This document shows, one piece after another, positions 10,201 to 22,758 of a stretch of 58,577 bases of DNA (position 1 is its first letter; the number at the start of each line of letters is the position of its first letter). A program made the position numbers and the translations under genes. The notes beneath the pieces are model-generated. The model was not told where the DNA came from. It did no database searches and was given only the letters and a program-made list of their open reading frames with translations. Location: assembly GCA_037447655.1 (NCBI GenBank), contig JBBHKE010002632.1:728327-786903 (forward strand), read 5' to 3'. The stretch comes from Zygnema cylindricum. Its lineage: Eukaryota > Streptophyta > Zygnematophyceae > Zygnematales > Zygnemataceae.

Positions 10201-13200
10201 TATATAAGCAGCTACTATTCTCCGTGGCCATAGTATATATTTTCATGACCTGGTTCTCATGCTATGCTAATGATAGATTGCAATCGAGTGCTGTACAATC
10301 TGAACTTGAACAGCCATTTCAACTGTAGCAGGCTGTGAACTGTTCGAAGTGTTTATTTATCATCGTATGTTGGCAGTCATATCTTCGTGTGAACGTTTAG
10401 GTATTTTTGAGTGAGCCACTGCTTAGGTTCTAGTCGCATGTGGTTAAGGGCGTGTTCCCATGTAACTGATATTTTGAAACGTTATTTTGGATTTTAGCGC
10501 TGATTTTACGGTGTACTTTTCAAAGTGTGCCTATGTCAATCATTACTTGCGCGTTCATTATTTCGAATATGTGGCAGTTGTACACGTCGCCAATACTTGT
10601 GACACCTGTAGATGCCAACAAACTGCAGACATTTGTACGCCGCAACGAGCTCCTGACATACTGGGACAATTGTCGACGCCAATGGACATTTGTAGACGCC
10701 CACAAGTGGACAACATAAGCAAACGGACAAACAATTTTTTTTTCGTGAATTCTCCCAACTGCAAAAAAAAAATTGAAAACTTTTGACACGTGCAATCCAG
10801 GCTTTCTATTCAAAGTCAGGTAGCAATTTGATTCCAGTGCAAGTGTGAAGATAAGCTGGAAGTGGGTCGCGATGATAATACTGCCAAATCGCCGTGCCTT
10901 TCAAGTTCCAAGATGACGCAAAATGTATTTGAGTTTTTGCCCATTTTTCGTACGGCGTAATATTTTCTCGTTGGAAGTCCCATTTTCTGTGTAAACGACG
11001 GAAAAAAACCCTTACTTGAACACATGGGAACACGCCCTAACACACGCCGATGTAGACTGTGTCAGCAGTTTTGAAGGTTCAGAGCAAATAATTTCAATAC
11101 AATTATTACTTCTTGTATTCTTTGTCAAGGAACTGATTATTCTATACCTGGAGGAGCAGTTCACATCTCTGGTAATGGATGTCCTGGGGTTAATGCACTT
11201 GTCTTGGGAGCTTTTAAAATGCTCTCTTTGTCTTGTTTGTGACCTGTGCCTAATGATGTGTAGTCTAGCCTTTTTTTCTCGATATTCAGTATGCTTCACG
11301 GTCAGTCTCGTAGCGCCAAACTTGTAACAGCGCATTGTGCTGCTCCTTTTTACGATACACAGCCCGATAGGCTACACTACCTTAAAATATGGTACTATTT
11401 CTGTCTATTGTGTATTGCATATTTTCATGGTAGCGATTTTGCCACTGTATATTATGTAGTCATCTATTAAAATTACCACTTCGGCGTCCACCATTGGATG
11501 AACCTTCATCCAAAAATATAAGGAAGAAACTGTCGATAGTTTTTTATCAGTTGGACGTATGGAATCAGGGAACATACAAAATATTTTACCCTATAAATTG
11601 AAAGGGTGCATTCGATGCTGTTAGGACTAAGTTCCATTGGCTCATAAAACGCCAATTTTGAGTCATAAAAAGCGCCTTTTTGTGCGGTGACCCATTTGGT
11701 GGGTCCATTAGAGGACGTACGGGAAACAAACATGTGGGAAGATCAAGAATATACAAAAAAATCTTTTTTTCTTGGTATTTTTTTGGGATTAACTCGCAGA
11801 TTGGACGAATCAATTTCCTATTTTGGTATAATTTTTGCAAGCAGTTTCTCTGTATCTTGTAATTTTTTGCTTCCGTAAACTACACGTCTAATGATATAAC
11901 AGGCTGCCAGATTTCTCGTGGCTGTGCCATTCATTGAGCTTTCACAGTGTCTTTTTGCGGGTCATTGCATTTTTCAAAAAATATGTGATATGACCCAAAA
12001 CAGACGGTTTATGAGCCAATGGAGCGCAGCCATTGGATCCGTAGAGTTTACTGTCCTACAAACTTATTTCGACTTTTGGCAACGGACAAAACTTAGTTTT
12101 CGTAATCGATAATTTTGTACAAAGAGAATTGCATCTATGTGATTACTGCAAGTACTCTTTTTTGTACCGTATGATTACAATACTTTTTTTTTTTTTGCGA
12201 TTTATTTTGAATACCAGCCTGTTTTTTTGCCTGTACCGAATAATGCCATTTTCTCCTCGATATACATCACTACTTTTGACAGATGAGACTCTTTTTAATC
12301 TACATAAACTTGTCTCTCAATGTAGTTTTTGAATCGAAACATGTAGGATAGTTTGACGCCCTGGCTTAACATGTGGCTTATTCCTCCAATTTGGGAGATG
12401 AGGTTGGTTCAGAATCAAGAGGGTGCCAATTGACAGTTTCTATCAAAAAGCTGACAACACATCAAACCACTAAAATCTCTTTCCTTATCATGCCGTACAA
12501 TTATTGATGTATTCACATGTTGAAATGTATGCAGCAATGGGAAGACTGTGGGTGCTTGCTTGGATCGTAATGGCTTGCGACCGGCACGCTTTTGGCGCAC
12601 AAAGGACGACATGTTGTATGTTGCTTCCGAGGTAAAGCTCATCAGCCCGGGAGCAACTGTAAACGCTTTTTTTTGCCCAAAGTTGGTGATGTGCCGGACA
12701 GGAGCAAAGCGAGAAAGTCGAGATGGACATTTAATTGGGTCACTCACTGGGTTTTTTTTAGGTCGGCGTGCTTACAATGGACGATTCGGCAGTCGTTGCA
12801 AAAGGGCGCCTCGGCCCTGGCATGATGATATCCGCTGATCTTGAAAGTGGGCAGGTAAGCCAAGTTCTTGGAGGGTGTTTTTTGGCATGTACTCTGTTAT
12901 TGCGTCGTGTCGTGCCAGATGACTCAGAAGGGTCGGAGCGGACAAAGAATTTCAAAGATTCTGTTTTTCCATGAGGGCATTGTTGTTGGTCTCACTTCCA
13001 TTTTGGTTGACTTGCAAAGGATTTTGCTTGTGGAGCCTTTCAGACTCTAAAATGGCCTTTTGTTAGTCCTTTAACTCATGTGGTTGGTGGAAACGTCTTA
13101 CTCAGTAGATTGATATGACAATCGTTTGCAATTGTTTTCAGGTATTCGACAACACTGAAATCAAGCGCCGGGTTGCTGCAGCCCATCCTTACAAGCAATG

Positions 13201-16200
13201 GCTAGCGGAGCATGTCTGTTCTTATCCACATATCCTACAGTCTTGAGTTTTGGTTCTACGTGCTATTGAGTAAACAGACTGAGATATGGCTCGATGAAAA
13301 ACAGTTATTGATTGCTTCAAGTGTGTCGTCTTCGACTATCATTTTTGTTTTGGAACAGCATGTTTCAACATTTCAGCATTTGTTTTGCCTGTGCATTTAT
13401 TGTTCAGATATAGCAAGCACATCGTTGAAAATCATTTTTGACCTCGACCATATGTGAGGACTGGCTGGGTGATCGCTATGTTTTGGCAATGTCGTGATTC
13501 TGAATGTGTTCATACTTGAATCATAATTGCAGAGCCGGTCCCTCCCAACATTACCATTTTCGACCGGGCCGTCAATGTCTGCAGAAACTCTGCTCAGTCA
13601 GCAAAAGTGAGAACCATGCTTTTTTGGCAAACTGAAAGAACTGACAGGGCAATTTTTTTGTACTGCTTTTAGGAGTGAAATAATAACAAAAAAGAAAAAA
13701 AGTAAATTTTTAAAGTAATTCTTTTTTTACTTGCCAGTATATTGGTTGTCTTCGGGCTATTTTCGGTTTTAGAAACCTGCAAGATATGCATCAATACGTT
13801 AGTAGATGAGAAAAACTATTCGACCTTCAACTAAACATATTTTGTTTCTTAAAACCATTAAAGAGTCAAAAGCATGAAAAAACATTTGTATAAAACAAAT
13901 GAATGAGAAAAAGTTGTCTTATCCTGCCAATGGCAGTCAAGGTGGAGGTTGCCTATCACCTGGAGTACGATTTTTGTCTGGCCAATAATTGTGAGAGGAC
14001 TTTCAATGGGAGTCTGAAGTGTTGGGAATCCACCACACTTGTTCAAGTTTAACCTCTGAAACGTTTCCCCTTAATTGACAGTGCTTTTGGATACTCAGCG
14101 GAGGACTTGACGATTGTGATCGAGTCAATGGCTTCCCAGGGCAAGGAACCTACTTTTTGCATGGGCGACGATACACCTTTGGCCGTTTTATCTTCACGCG
14201 GGCACTTGTTGTTTGATTACTTCAAGCAGCGTTTTGCCCAGGTTTGTGCATTCATATGCCTTGTGATGGCTCTACATTTAAATGTGGGGGGATTGTTTGC
14301 CTTTTGTGGCCTGGCATTTTTGTGCTCCTCTTTCTTGCTCGTCTCTTCGAATGCTCCCTTTTTACAGTCCCTCCCTTTCTCATTCTGCCTTTTCCTTTGT
14401 TTCTCTGCCCCCCTCTCTCTCCTTTTCTCCTTTTCCCTTCCATAAAATGTACATCTGCAAATTTTGAAGTTTCAACTTTTTTGTAGTGTGATAAAAAGGA
14501 ATGCAGTATTCTGACACCTTTGTAACCGACCATGGCTTTGCAGGTAACAAACCCAGCTATCGATCCACTTCGTGAGGGCCTGGTCATGTCCCTGGAGATT
14601 ACCATAGGAAAGAGAGAGAACCTTTTAGAAATCGGGCCTGACCATGCCAATCAGGTCCGACTCTCCAGTCCCGTGCTCAACAATGAGGAGTTACAGGCTT
14701 TGCAAGGAGATGTGCAGTTGGGAAGTGTGACCCTTCCTACCTTCTTCGATGTCACAGACGGGGTAGAGAATGGGGCTTTGAAGAGAGGTTTGGATTCTCT
14801 GTGTTCTGCAGCAGCAGAAGCTGTGAAGGATGGCGCCCAGCTGCTCGTATTGAGTGACCGTACGATAGAGCTGGTAGGTGACACGCCTACCTTCAGGCAC
14901 TTCCACTGAAGGTTATTACAACATTTGCTTTCTCCCGTTGAAGGTTATTAGCCATTAGCTTGTGTGATTAACTTTATTTTCTGCAATGCCTATCAGCACT
15001 TGTCTTTTGAGGTTTGGAAGGCGAATCTGCCCCAGGCTACTCATGCTTCTTCTCCGGTAACTGTTTGTCACAGGATGCAAATATGCCTGTCATTCCTGCC
15101 CTTCTAGCTGTTGGGGCTGTGCATCACCACCTAATCCAGAAGGGTCTACGACTGCGTTGCTCGATTGTGGCGGACACAGCTCAATGCTTTAGCACACACC
15201 ATTTCGCTTGTCTTGTAGGTTACGGAGCTAGGTAAGCTGGGAATGCCAATGTGTTTTTTTCTTATGGAAAAGCCAGAAGTTTGGTAAACCTCATGAGGGA
15301 TGATGCTCTAGATGTTGCAGCAAGGAAGTGTTTTACAGCAGATTTTTGTTTTTTTTTTTTCGTAATCATACTAATTCTTTCCTTTCGGAGAGTAACAGTT
15401 GGTTATATGCTTCAACGTGGCTGGGCGTTTTCCAGTGCCGTTTGTCCGTACCTGGCTCTTGAATCTGTGCGTCAATGGCGAGCCAGTAAAAAGACTGAAA
15501 ATCTCATGATGTTTGGCAAGCTGCCTAGTGTCAGCATGGAGGATGCTCAGGAAAATTATCGAAAGGTATATGTGCAGTTTGAGCTATAATTGAAGGCGAT
15601 AATCATTGCAATTCCAGGTTCAGTATTGAGTGAGAGCAACTAGCTAGTTTTTCTACTGTAATGCTTTTGGGTTCTATTGACCTGTATACTGTGCTTTGGT
15701 CTGTTTTTTTCAGGCAGTAAATTCCGGGCTCTTAAAGATTCTTTCGAAGATGGGAATTTCTCTTCTCACAAGGTGAAGTTCTGATTGCTGTCTTGGCGAT
15801 GTGTTCTTTCTGTTGGGTGTTTCATGGCTTCATGCAAAGGATACTCCAGGAAACATAAACTTGATAGCTGACTTGCTGTGGAACGGCATTTGCAGTTATT
15901 GTGGAGCTCAAATTTTTGAGATTTATGGCCTTGGAGAGGATGTTGTAGAGACGGCCTTCAAAGGCTCTGTATCTCGCATTGGTGGATTGACCCTGGACGA
16001 GGTATGGAGCTGACACTGGCTTGCCTCCTAGAAACTTGTTTTTTACCTCGTCACTGGCAGTTTCCAATCGCTATAGTGGAGGACATGGACTTGTCTTGTG
16101 TCAATCAAAATTTTCAATGTACGGATAGCCGTGTCAATGACACTTGTTTTTTCAATGTTATCTGCAGCTTGCAAGAGAGACAGCCACCTTCTGGGCGAAG

Positions 16201-19200
16201 GCATTTACTGGAGAGGCAAGTTCTAAGCTAGACAACGCTGGCTTCATTCAGTTTTTTAAAAGTGGTAAGTGGATCTCGTTTGTTTTTTGGAAGTGGCAGG
16301 CAATCGTTTGAGCTGTATCGTTGCGGCTCTCTTTTGCAAATCATTAAGTTAAGCCTGGGTGTGATGTCATTGGTAAAAGAAGCATTGGCTTGGGCTGCAG
16401 GGGAGTATCATGGAAACAATCCTCAGATGTCTAAACTGCTGCATAAAGCAGTTCGTGAGAGCAGTACCGAAGCCTATGCCATATACCAGGAACACCTGTC
16501 CACCCGACCTGTCAACGTAAGGAACCTGAAGTCTCATTTTGTCATTGCACACTGATTTCTATTGCAACTCTGTAGCTTGCTACCACAAGGAAGATCGTAT
16601 GGACAGTGCTGTGCATCAGTACATCTATTTAGGCGGCAGGAATGTTAAAAGTGTGATTTGGTCTGCCGACACAGGTGCTAAGGGATCTTTTGGAGATGAA
16701 GAGTGACCGGGAGCCCATTCCTTTGGAGAAGGTGGAACCAGCCTCTGCCATTGTAGAGCGCTTTTGCACAGGTACAGATCGATGTCTTCATTGTCTTTCC
16801 ACAGGAGAAATATGCAGCTTGTTTTTCGGTTGTGATTGTTTGGCTGTAGGACAGTCTCCCTGAGTGAAGACGGTTTTTGTTTCCTTTTTTTGACCTGCAA
16901 AGGCTCGTATGGAGCTGGTTATTTTTAAACTGCTTGTACTAACGACGTCCACCTAGTGGTTTTTGTTCGCCTGCTCAGGAGGCATGTCCCTCGGGGCCAT
17001 TTCAAGGGAAACTCATGAGGCAATCGCTGTGGCCATGAACCGAATCGGTGGCAAATCCAACTCTGGGGAAGGTGGTGAGGTATGTTTAGGCTTTCTACTG
17101 AATGAATAATTCTTTCTTATTTGTTGTTTGAACTTTATGTTTTTTCAGAGGTAGCTACCTGTCCGAAATGACCCTAAAGTTCTGGAATGAAGTCGTGTGG
17201 TCGCAAAATGCTAACCGTATGTACCCAGTTGTTACTGTGACTTTAAGTCATAATTACTACTTAACTGTTACCAAAATTAATAGAGATAAATGGCTCTTAT
17301 TTTATATATGGTAGTATCAAATTTAGCTAGACTACAATTTGGTTTTTTAACCTGGTAAGCTTTTTCATCTGTGTTTGTATGGCCTAGCAGGATCCTGTCA
17401 GATGGCGCCATCTGGATGATGTGGGAGAAGATGGGAGGTCGCCTACATTTCCGCATCTTAAGGGCCTGCAGAACGGTGATACAGCAACAAGCGCAATCAA
17501 GCAGGTATTTGCATGAAAATCCAGATGACTTTTCTTTACTTCTTCCCTTTTTCTCTCAGGGGTTCTTTCTGCCATCACAGAATTGCCGGTCGAGAATGCA
17601 TCTGCTCTAGAGGATGTTGCCTATTTGAGGCATGCCTGTTTAACAATCTTTACTTGCGGGTGTACGTCTTTGGCAATGCCAGGTTGCATCAGGAAGGTTT
17701 GGAGTCACGCCGACTTTTTTGGCAAATGCCGACCAGCTGGAAATCAAAGTTGCGCAAGGGGCTAAGCCGGGAGAAGGAGGGCAGTTGCCTGGGAAAAAAG
17801 TCTCACCGTACATTGCCCAGCTCCGAAACAGTAAGGCAGGAGTGCCTCTGATTTCTCCACCACCCCATCATGACATCTATTCTATTGAGGATCTGGCGCA
17901 GCTTATATATGACTTGCACCAGGTAAGAAAGCGGCGAAATGGCTGTATTGTTGCTCAAATGACATTTGGGGTGAGATTCCGAATCCATTGGTTGGGTTCA
18001 CAAAAATCGTGGACCAGAAGAAGCAGAGATTGACGTCATATGTTCTCTTTGATATTGCTTTTTTAGGTGAACCCAAGAGCAAAAGTTTCTGTGAAACTTG
18101 TGGCGGAGGCTGGCATTGGGACAGTGGCCAGTGGTGTGGCAAAAGCAAACGCAGACGTCATTCAGGTACTGCAAATGTTTATGGTCTTGTTTGAAATCCA
18201 ACAGTTGTGGTATTACATGTTGTCATTTGTCTGTATGACAAATTTTTGATCCCTCTGAACTGCAGAAGGACAGATTTTCCTCCCATTGAAGACGAGCATG
18301 TCATCCTCTCCGTTCTTCTATTTCCATTTATTATGTCCCACCTGTGGTTGTTTGAAGGCCTATCCGGTGGACTCTCCATGTATTTGTACTAGCGTCTCCT
18401 CGAAAACCTGCCTGTTTCCGCTTAACATTATGTATCTTGGTGCAGATCTCGGGCCACGATGGAGGCACTGGTGCCAGTCCCATCAGCTCCATCAAGCACG
18501 CTGGTGGACCATGGGAAATGGGCCTCACTGAGACGCATCAGGTGTGAAAGCAGAAGTGAAGGGCTCGAAAGGATGTTCTGGAGAGAATAATTTTGGCTGA
18601 GTGCTCTTTTTGGCAAACAAGGGCTACTTCTTTACTAATCTTGGATAGAGCAAATATTGAATATTGAAATCTTTTTTAATTGGCTAAAGGTTTTTGCCTC
18701 AGTGCTTAACTTCCCCACTTCCTTTCTAGCTTCTCATATTTTGTTGTTACTCTGTGACAGACTCTTTTGACCAATGGTCTACGTGAGCGTGTGGTTCTCC
18801 GTGTTGACGGGGGTTTCAAGAGTGGAGCGGATGTGATGATAGCAGCGGCCATGGGGGCCGATGAGTTCGGTTTTGGCTCCATTGCAATGATTGCCACGGG
18901 CTGCATCATGGCCCGAATTTGCCACACCAATAATTGTCCTGTAGGAGTGGCCAGTCAAGTAGGTGTTTTGGGAGCCCGGTACTCTTATGTCTCATTTGTT
19001 GCAAAAATCGTGAGCGATACAGATCAAAACAATTATCTCTGTGGTTAAAAATGAATTGTTTTTTTTTGTGCAGAGGGAAGAATTACGTGCACGATTTCCT
19101 GGTGTACCTGGCGATCTTGTCAACTACTTCCTGTTTGTTGCTGAAGAGGTGGGGTAGAAGGACAATATCCTTGATGGGGCAATTCCATAAGTGGATTCTT

Positions 19201-22200
19201 CTTGAACTGCTGTGAATAATCACAGTAGTTGTACAAATAATTTATGATATGAACGTGTTTCGGTTCTATATCTAGGATTACTCTGGTCCTCTGTATGCCA
19301 TTCCTCTATAAGTTTGCTTTACGTTTACATGTTGTTGTCCAACATTGTTTAAACTCAAATTCTCAAAAGATCTTCCTTTACGCACATCGATGGGAGAAAT
19401 CAGAGCAGTGGTACACAAAAGTGGGTTCTGTTTCCGACTATGCAGGAGAGAGTGTATCTTGTGTGCATCAGGATTCTGCCTGCCATGATTGGGTAGCAGT
19501 TTTAGTGCAAAGTGGGCAAGGATGTTGATGCTAGTGGACATTGTCGGATGGATTGTGGCTTTGACGTTTTTTCTTCTCAATGGGTAATTTATCAGGGATG
19601 TCTTTACAAGTGCCAGTCTATGTTGGGCAATGCCAGTTTGAACTGTCACCTTGGGATCTCACATCTGGGAGGTTGGATATGAGACACCAGAATAACCGAT
19701 CATTGTCAGTCATAAGCGAATGGCATTTTGCACTGCATTAATTTGTGTTGCAATGTAGTGCAGCATATTTGAGAATGGCTGGTCCGGCTGCTTCAGCAAT
19801 TTGTTTTTAAATATTGCATATCGATTCACTTACACATATTTTCTCACTATGTGTAAGTTGCCTCTGCAACACCAGTCTGACTGCTGTCATGGCTTTCATT
19901 GCTGTCTGGCAGGTGCGAGTCACATTGGCAGAGCTTGGCTTTGAGAAATTAGATGATGTCATCGGCCACACAGACCTTTTAAGGCCTCGTACGGGTGTAC
20001 AGCTGGCGAAGACTCGGTCGTTGGATTTGACGTATCTGATTAAGGTATGTGGTATAGGCATTTTTAGTTGAGCTGACCTAAGGACTATTGTATTCCAGAA
20101 GGTGCGTCAATCTGAGGTTTATGTTCGTAGGTTGTTTTTTGTTGTTCTCATGAGATTTCTTACTTTTACTTTTAAATTTGGCATTCCAGTCACCAAGCAT
20201 AAAAAACCAAGTTGATTGATGAGCAGTTTTGGATCCCGCTTGAGGGAAGGGCATAAATTTACTTTTCCAACCCCTTTGGTGTTGTTTATTGTATTAATTT
20301 ATGCTTTTGCTCCTCTCTCCCTATTCCCTTAAACAGGAGGGAGGCATTCCGGAGACCTCAAGCACCGCTCGCAGAAACCAGGAAGTGCACAGCAATGGGC
20401 CTGTGCTTGATGACGAGCTTCTTGCTATGCCTGAGGTAACTGTGTTCCCTAGAAAGCATGGAGAACTCCCATTTTGACTTAATCTTGTCCATCATCGGTT
20501 TTGCCTTCTTTTCTTCAGTTGTGAAAATGTTCAGGCTTTGGTTTTCATATTTTTTGGAGTATGAACCACAATGCAACAGATTTTGAGTGTCCTGTCAGAG
20601 TATTTTGCTTTCAAGTTAGGTTTGGTCACTGCAGTACAGTCAATCCAGCATTGACCTCAGTTGAGCTGGCAGTTGTCGCGGAAGTATGGAATTTTTCTTC
20701 AAAGTTGGAGCACAGAATCATTACAATTACAGTGGTGATAGCCATTGGTTAGGCTTTTATTTCGTTGAATATTTTTTTCATGGATTAGGCCCATCAACCT
20801 GCGAGAGTTCTAATACATCTAGCTGGTCATGTGTACAGGTCGCGACAGCTATTGAGAATGAGAAAGAGGCATCGGTGACTGTTCCAATTGTCAATGTGGA
20901 CCGCTCAACTTGCGGACGTGTAGCTGGAGCCATTGCGAAGAAATATGGCGATTCGGGCTTTGCAGGGCAGCTGAACCTTACGTAAGCCATGGAGCCCAAA
21001 CCTTTCCTGGTTGTTATCTATTTTTTAGAAAATTTAGTGAGGTTTCTCCAGGTGAAATCATCACGCCACCTTTACAGTTCATGTTGCTTTGAGCGTTCCA
21101 CTTCCAATTGCTGTTAAGAGTTAATGTGTTTTTTTGGCCCAAAATCATGTGTTGGGGGCGCTGATTAAGTGGCCAATAATGAGCCGTGTTACTATTCAAA
21201 GTTCAGCATAGTTAATTTACTGAATTGTTGACGCTTGTAATTCACTGACTCTAATGGTGAGATGGGCAGTGTGTTAGCTGGTTGTTTGTGATGAGGGCTA
21301 CGGGGTGAGTGAAGCTTCGCTTATGTTTTGTGGTTTTTTGTTGTGGCAGCTTTGTGGGCAGTGCTGGCCAGTCATTTGGATGTTTCTTAAGCGGTGGCAT
21401 GTTTGTGAAGCTGGTCGGAGAGGCGAATGACTATGTCGGGAAGGTGAGTCCATATCTGCAGCCCCGAGGGTGTTTCAATTTATCACAATCAGGTTATTCG
21501 ACAGTGGGATAGTCATGATTGTTTGTATTGAGTCTTGTTGTCTCTGTCAATACTAAACTTCAGTTTTTATGTCCTATGTCAGGGTATGGCTGGTGGAGAG
21601 ATCGTGGTAATTCCACCACCAGAGGCACCATTCAAGGCCGAGGAGGCTATTATCATTGGAAACACATGCTTGTATGGCGCAACTGGAGGACAGCTCTTTG
21701 TGAGAGGGTGTGCAGGAGAACGCTTTGCTGTCAGAAATTCTCTGGCGGAGGCGGTGGTAGAGGGTGCAGGAGATCACTGCTGCGAGTATATGACAGGAGG
21801 CTGTGTGGTCTCCTTGGGCAAGTGAGTTTGGAGGATTGTGGGAGAGTTTTTCCTACATGCAACTTTTTCAACCAGTGTCTTTAGGCGATCATCATGGAAG
21901 TTCGAGGATCCAGGATTTTGCTGTTCTGAGAGGAAGACGGCTCATTGGCTCTGCTGGTTTTCTTATCTTGTCTTGCAAATAGTTGACCCAAGATAAGGCT
22001 GGGTATAAAAAAAATGTGTTTTATGCTTGGGTGCAGAGTCGGGCGTAACGTGGGTGCCGGCATGACAGGTGGTCTTGCCTACTTTTTGGATGAAGACGAT
22101 ACTCTATCAGCAAAGGTGGGCCGCATAGCCTCGATATTGAGCATGTGATAAACTACTCACTTGTCTAATTGAAGGAGTTATGTGGGTAATTCTCCTCAAC

Positions 22201-22758
22201 TTCTTTCACTTGATGGGCCTGACTAAGTTTCAGGTTGAAGTAGTTGGCTAACTTGTCTGGTGGGGCGTTGCAGATCAACCGTGAAATTGTGAAGGTACAG
22301 CGGGTGTGTACTCGAGCAGGGGAGGCGCAGTTGAGAAGGCTCATCCAGGCCCATGTGGTTCGTCCAGTCACCTATTTTCTCTCATGCATATCTGTTGTAT
22401 AGGTGCTTATCCAATGTGAAGGTTTTGTCAATTACTGTCTGGTGGGCATGTCGTGAGTATGAAATCGAAAGCGGCAAGCTTTGGTGAGATGTTCCTTAGA
22501 GCAGTGTGTGTCCTCTTGTCAATTTGGAAAAGTGACGATTCTAGCCATCACCGATCAACTGATGACTACGTTGGTTTGAATTTGTACGCGTTGCAGGATA
22601 AAACTGACAGTGCAAGAGGCAAGGAAGTGTTAGAAAATTGGGAACAACTTTTGCCAAAGTTCTGGCAATTAGTGCCGCCAAGTGAGGCCCAAACCCCGGA
22701 AGCAAAGCCAGAGTTAGACGAGGAGGCGGCGCAGCAGCTGGTCATGCAGTCAGCTTGA
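4278..22758 (+). CDS. GLU1: Ferredoxin-dependent glutamate synthase (Fd-GOGAT), chloroplast, 36 exons
   Basis: The enzyme converts 2-oxoglutarate and glutamine to two glutamates with electrons from reduced ferredoxin, in the plastid GS/GOGAT cycle. I joined 36 exons by GT-AG sites, matching phases and similarity to the plant family; the product is 1653 residues, close to the usual ~1620. Residues 1-120 (exon 1) are Ser/Arg-rich and transit-peptide-like. Cys134 in ERDACGVGF is the expected N-terminal nucleophile of the mature amidotransferase. The 3Fe-4S cysteines are at about 1267, 1273 and 1278 (C-x5-C-x4-C). The protein stops after the GXGXG domain, without the NAD(P)H-binding region of NADH-GOGAT, so ferredoxin is the likely donor. 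Of 35 introns, 26 are phase 0. All four domains are intact, with no frameshift. Only exon 1 is weakly supported: it fits by frame and a GAG|gtacgt donor. Confidence 0.96.
9181..9262 (+). repeat. CAC/CCA-rich low-complexity tract in Fd-GOGAT intron 5
   Basis: About 80 bases of degenerate CACCT/CCCAC/CCATC repeats lie 40 bases upstream of exon 6. This could act as an extended polypyrimidine-like or splicing-enhancer sequence, but nothing beyond composition supports that. Confidence 0.6.
10448..11037 (-). mobile_element. PIF/Harbinger-like element in Fd-GOGAT intron 8 (590 bp, internally deleted)
   Basis: The ends are perfect inverted repeats, GGGCGTGTTCCCATGT, flanked by a perfect TAA duplication (10445-10447 and 11038-11040). 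Its left part is the reverse complement of the right end of the 945-bp element at 35971-36915, and its right part matches that element's left end. The middle, including the CATGGC/TGACGTCA block, is missing, so it is a deletion derivative in reverse orientation. It lies wholly within an intron and leaves the gene's reading frame intact. Confidence 0.88.
11619..12062. repeat. Possible MITE-like inverted repeat in Fd-GOGAT intron 8
   Basis: The 18-base arm CCATTGGCTCATAAAACG (11634-11651) recurs inverted at 12005-12022 with two differences. Just outside, TGTTAGGACTAA on the left and an inverted TGTAGGACAGTAAA-like sequence on the right may be the true ends. No clear target duplication was found, so this may be an old element or a chance inverted repeat. 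Confidence 0.35.
13533..16516 (+). other. GLU1: Fd-GOGAT exons 12-20: central domain
   Basis: Exons: 13533-13606, 14082-14241, 14544-14873, 15074-15231, 15436-15565, 15714-15772, 15896-16001, 16168-16264, 16401-16516. They encode residues 561-970. Diagnostic stretches are [55 protein letters not shown] and [17 protein letters not shown]. This domain links the glutaminase to the FMN barrel. Exon 20 ([19 protein letters not shown]) leads into the FMN-binding part. Confidence 0.92.
16675..20435 (+). other. GLU1: Fd-GOGAT exons 21-30: FMN-binding barrel and 3Fe-4S cluster
   Basis: Exons: 16675-16771, 16979-17079, 17391-17504, 17683-17922, 18067-18165, 18446-18541, 18761-18958, 19074-19148, 19913-20044, 20337-20435. 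Exons 22-24 hold [26 protein letters not shown], then the [10 protein letters not shown] region near the ferredoxin-binding loop, and [17 protein letters not shown]. Exon 26 has [11 protein letters not shown]. Exon 27 has [15 protein letters not shown] with the three cluster cysteines. Exon 30 is the least conserved linker (about residues 1355-1387). Confidence 0.93.
20839..22758 (+). other. GLU1: Fd-GOGAT exons 31-36: C-terminal GXGXG domain
   Basis: Exons: 20839-20981, 21350-21443, 21583-21821, 22037-22115, 22274-22357, 22597-22758. The glycine-rich beta-helix is clear from [37 protein letters not shown] and [10 protein letters not shown]. The last exon encodes [20 protein letters not shown] and an acidic tail before TGA at 22756-22758. 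A possible AATAAA polyadenylation signal lies at 23329-23334. Confidence 0.92.

Larger units (their letters stand above)
4278..13213 (+). other. GLU1: Fd-GOGAT exons 1-11: transit peptide and glutamine amidotransferase domain
   Basis: Exons: 4278-4637, 5745-5843, 6277-6490, 7899-8026, 8287-8601, 9302-9433, 9724-9822, 10054-10124, 12535-12631, 12762-12854, 13142-13213. Exon 2 carries the catalytic CGVGF, exon 3 [16 protein letters not shown], exon 5 the YHRRYSTNT and [10 protein letters not shown] motifs, and exon 9 [10 protein letters not shown], all hallmarks of the class II (Ntn) glutaminase domain. Intron 8 (10125-12534, 2.4 kb) is enlarged by a transposon. The exon 11 donor (CAT|gtctgt) is the least consensus-like splice site but gives the right frame. 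Confidence 0.9.

Noticed and set aside
17505-17682. Coding-like peptide ([20 protein letters not shown]) within Fd-GOGAT intron 23
   Set aside because: The flanking exons join in frame and match the family without it; inclusion would break conserved sequence between IKQ and VASGRFGV.
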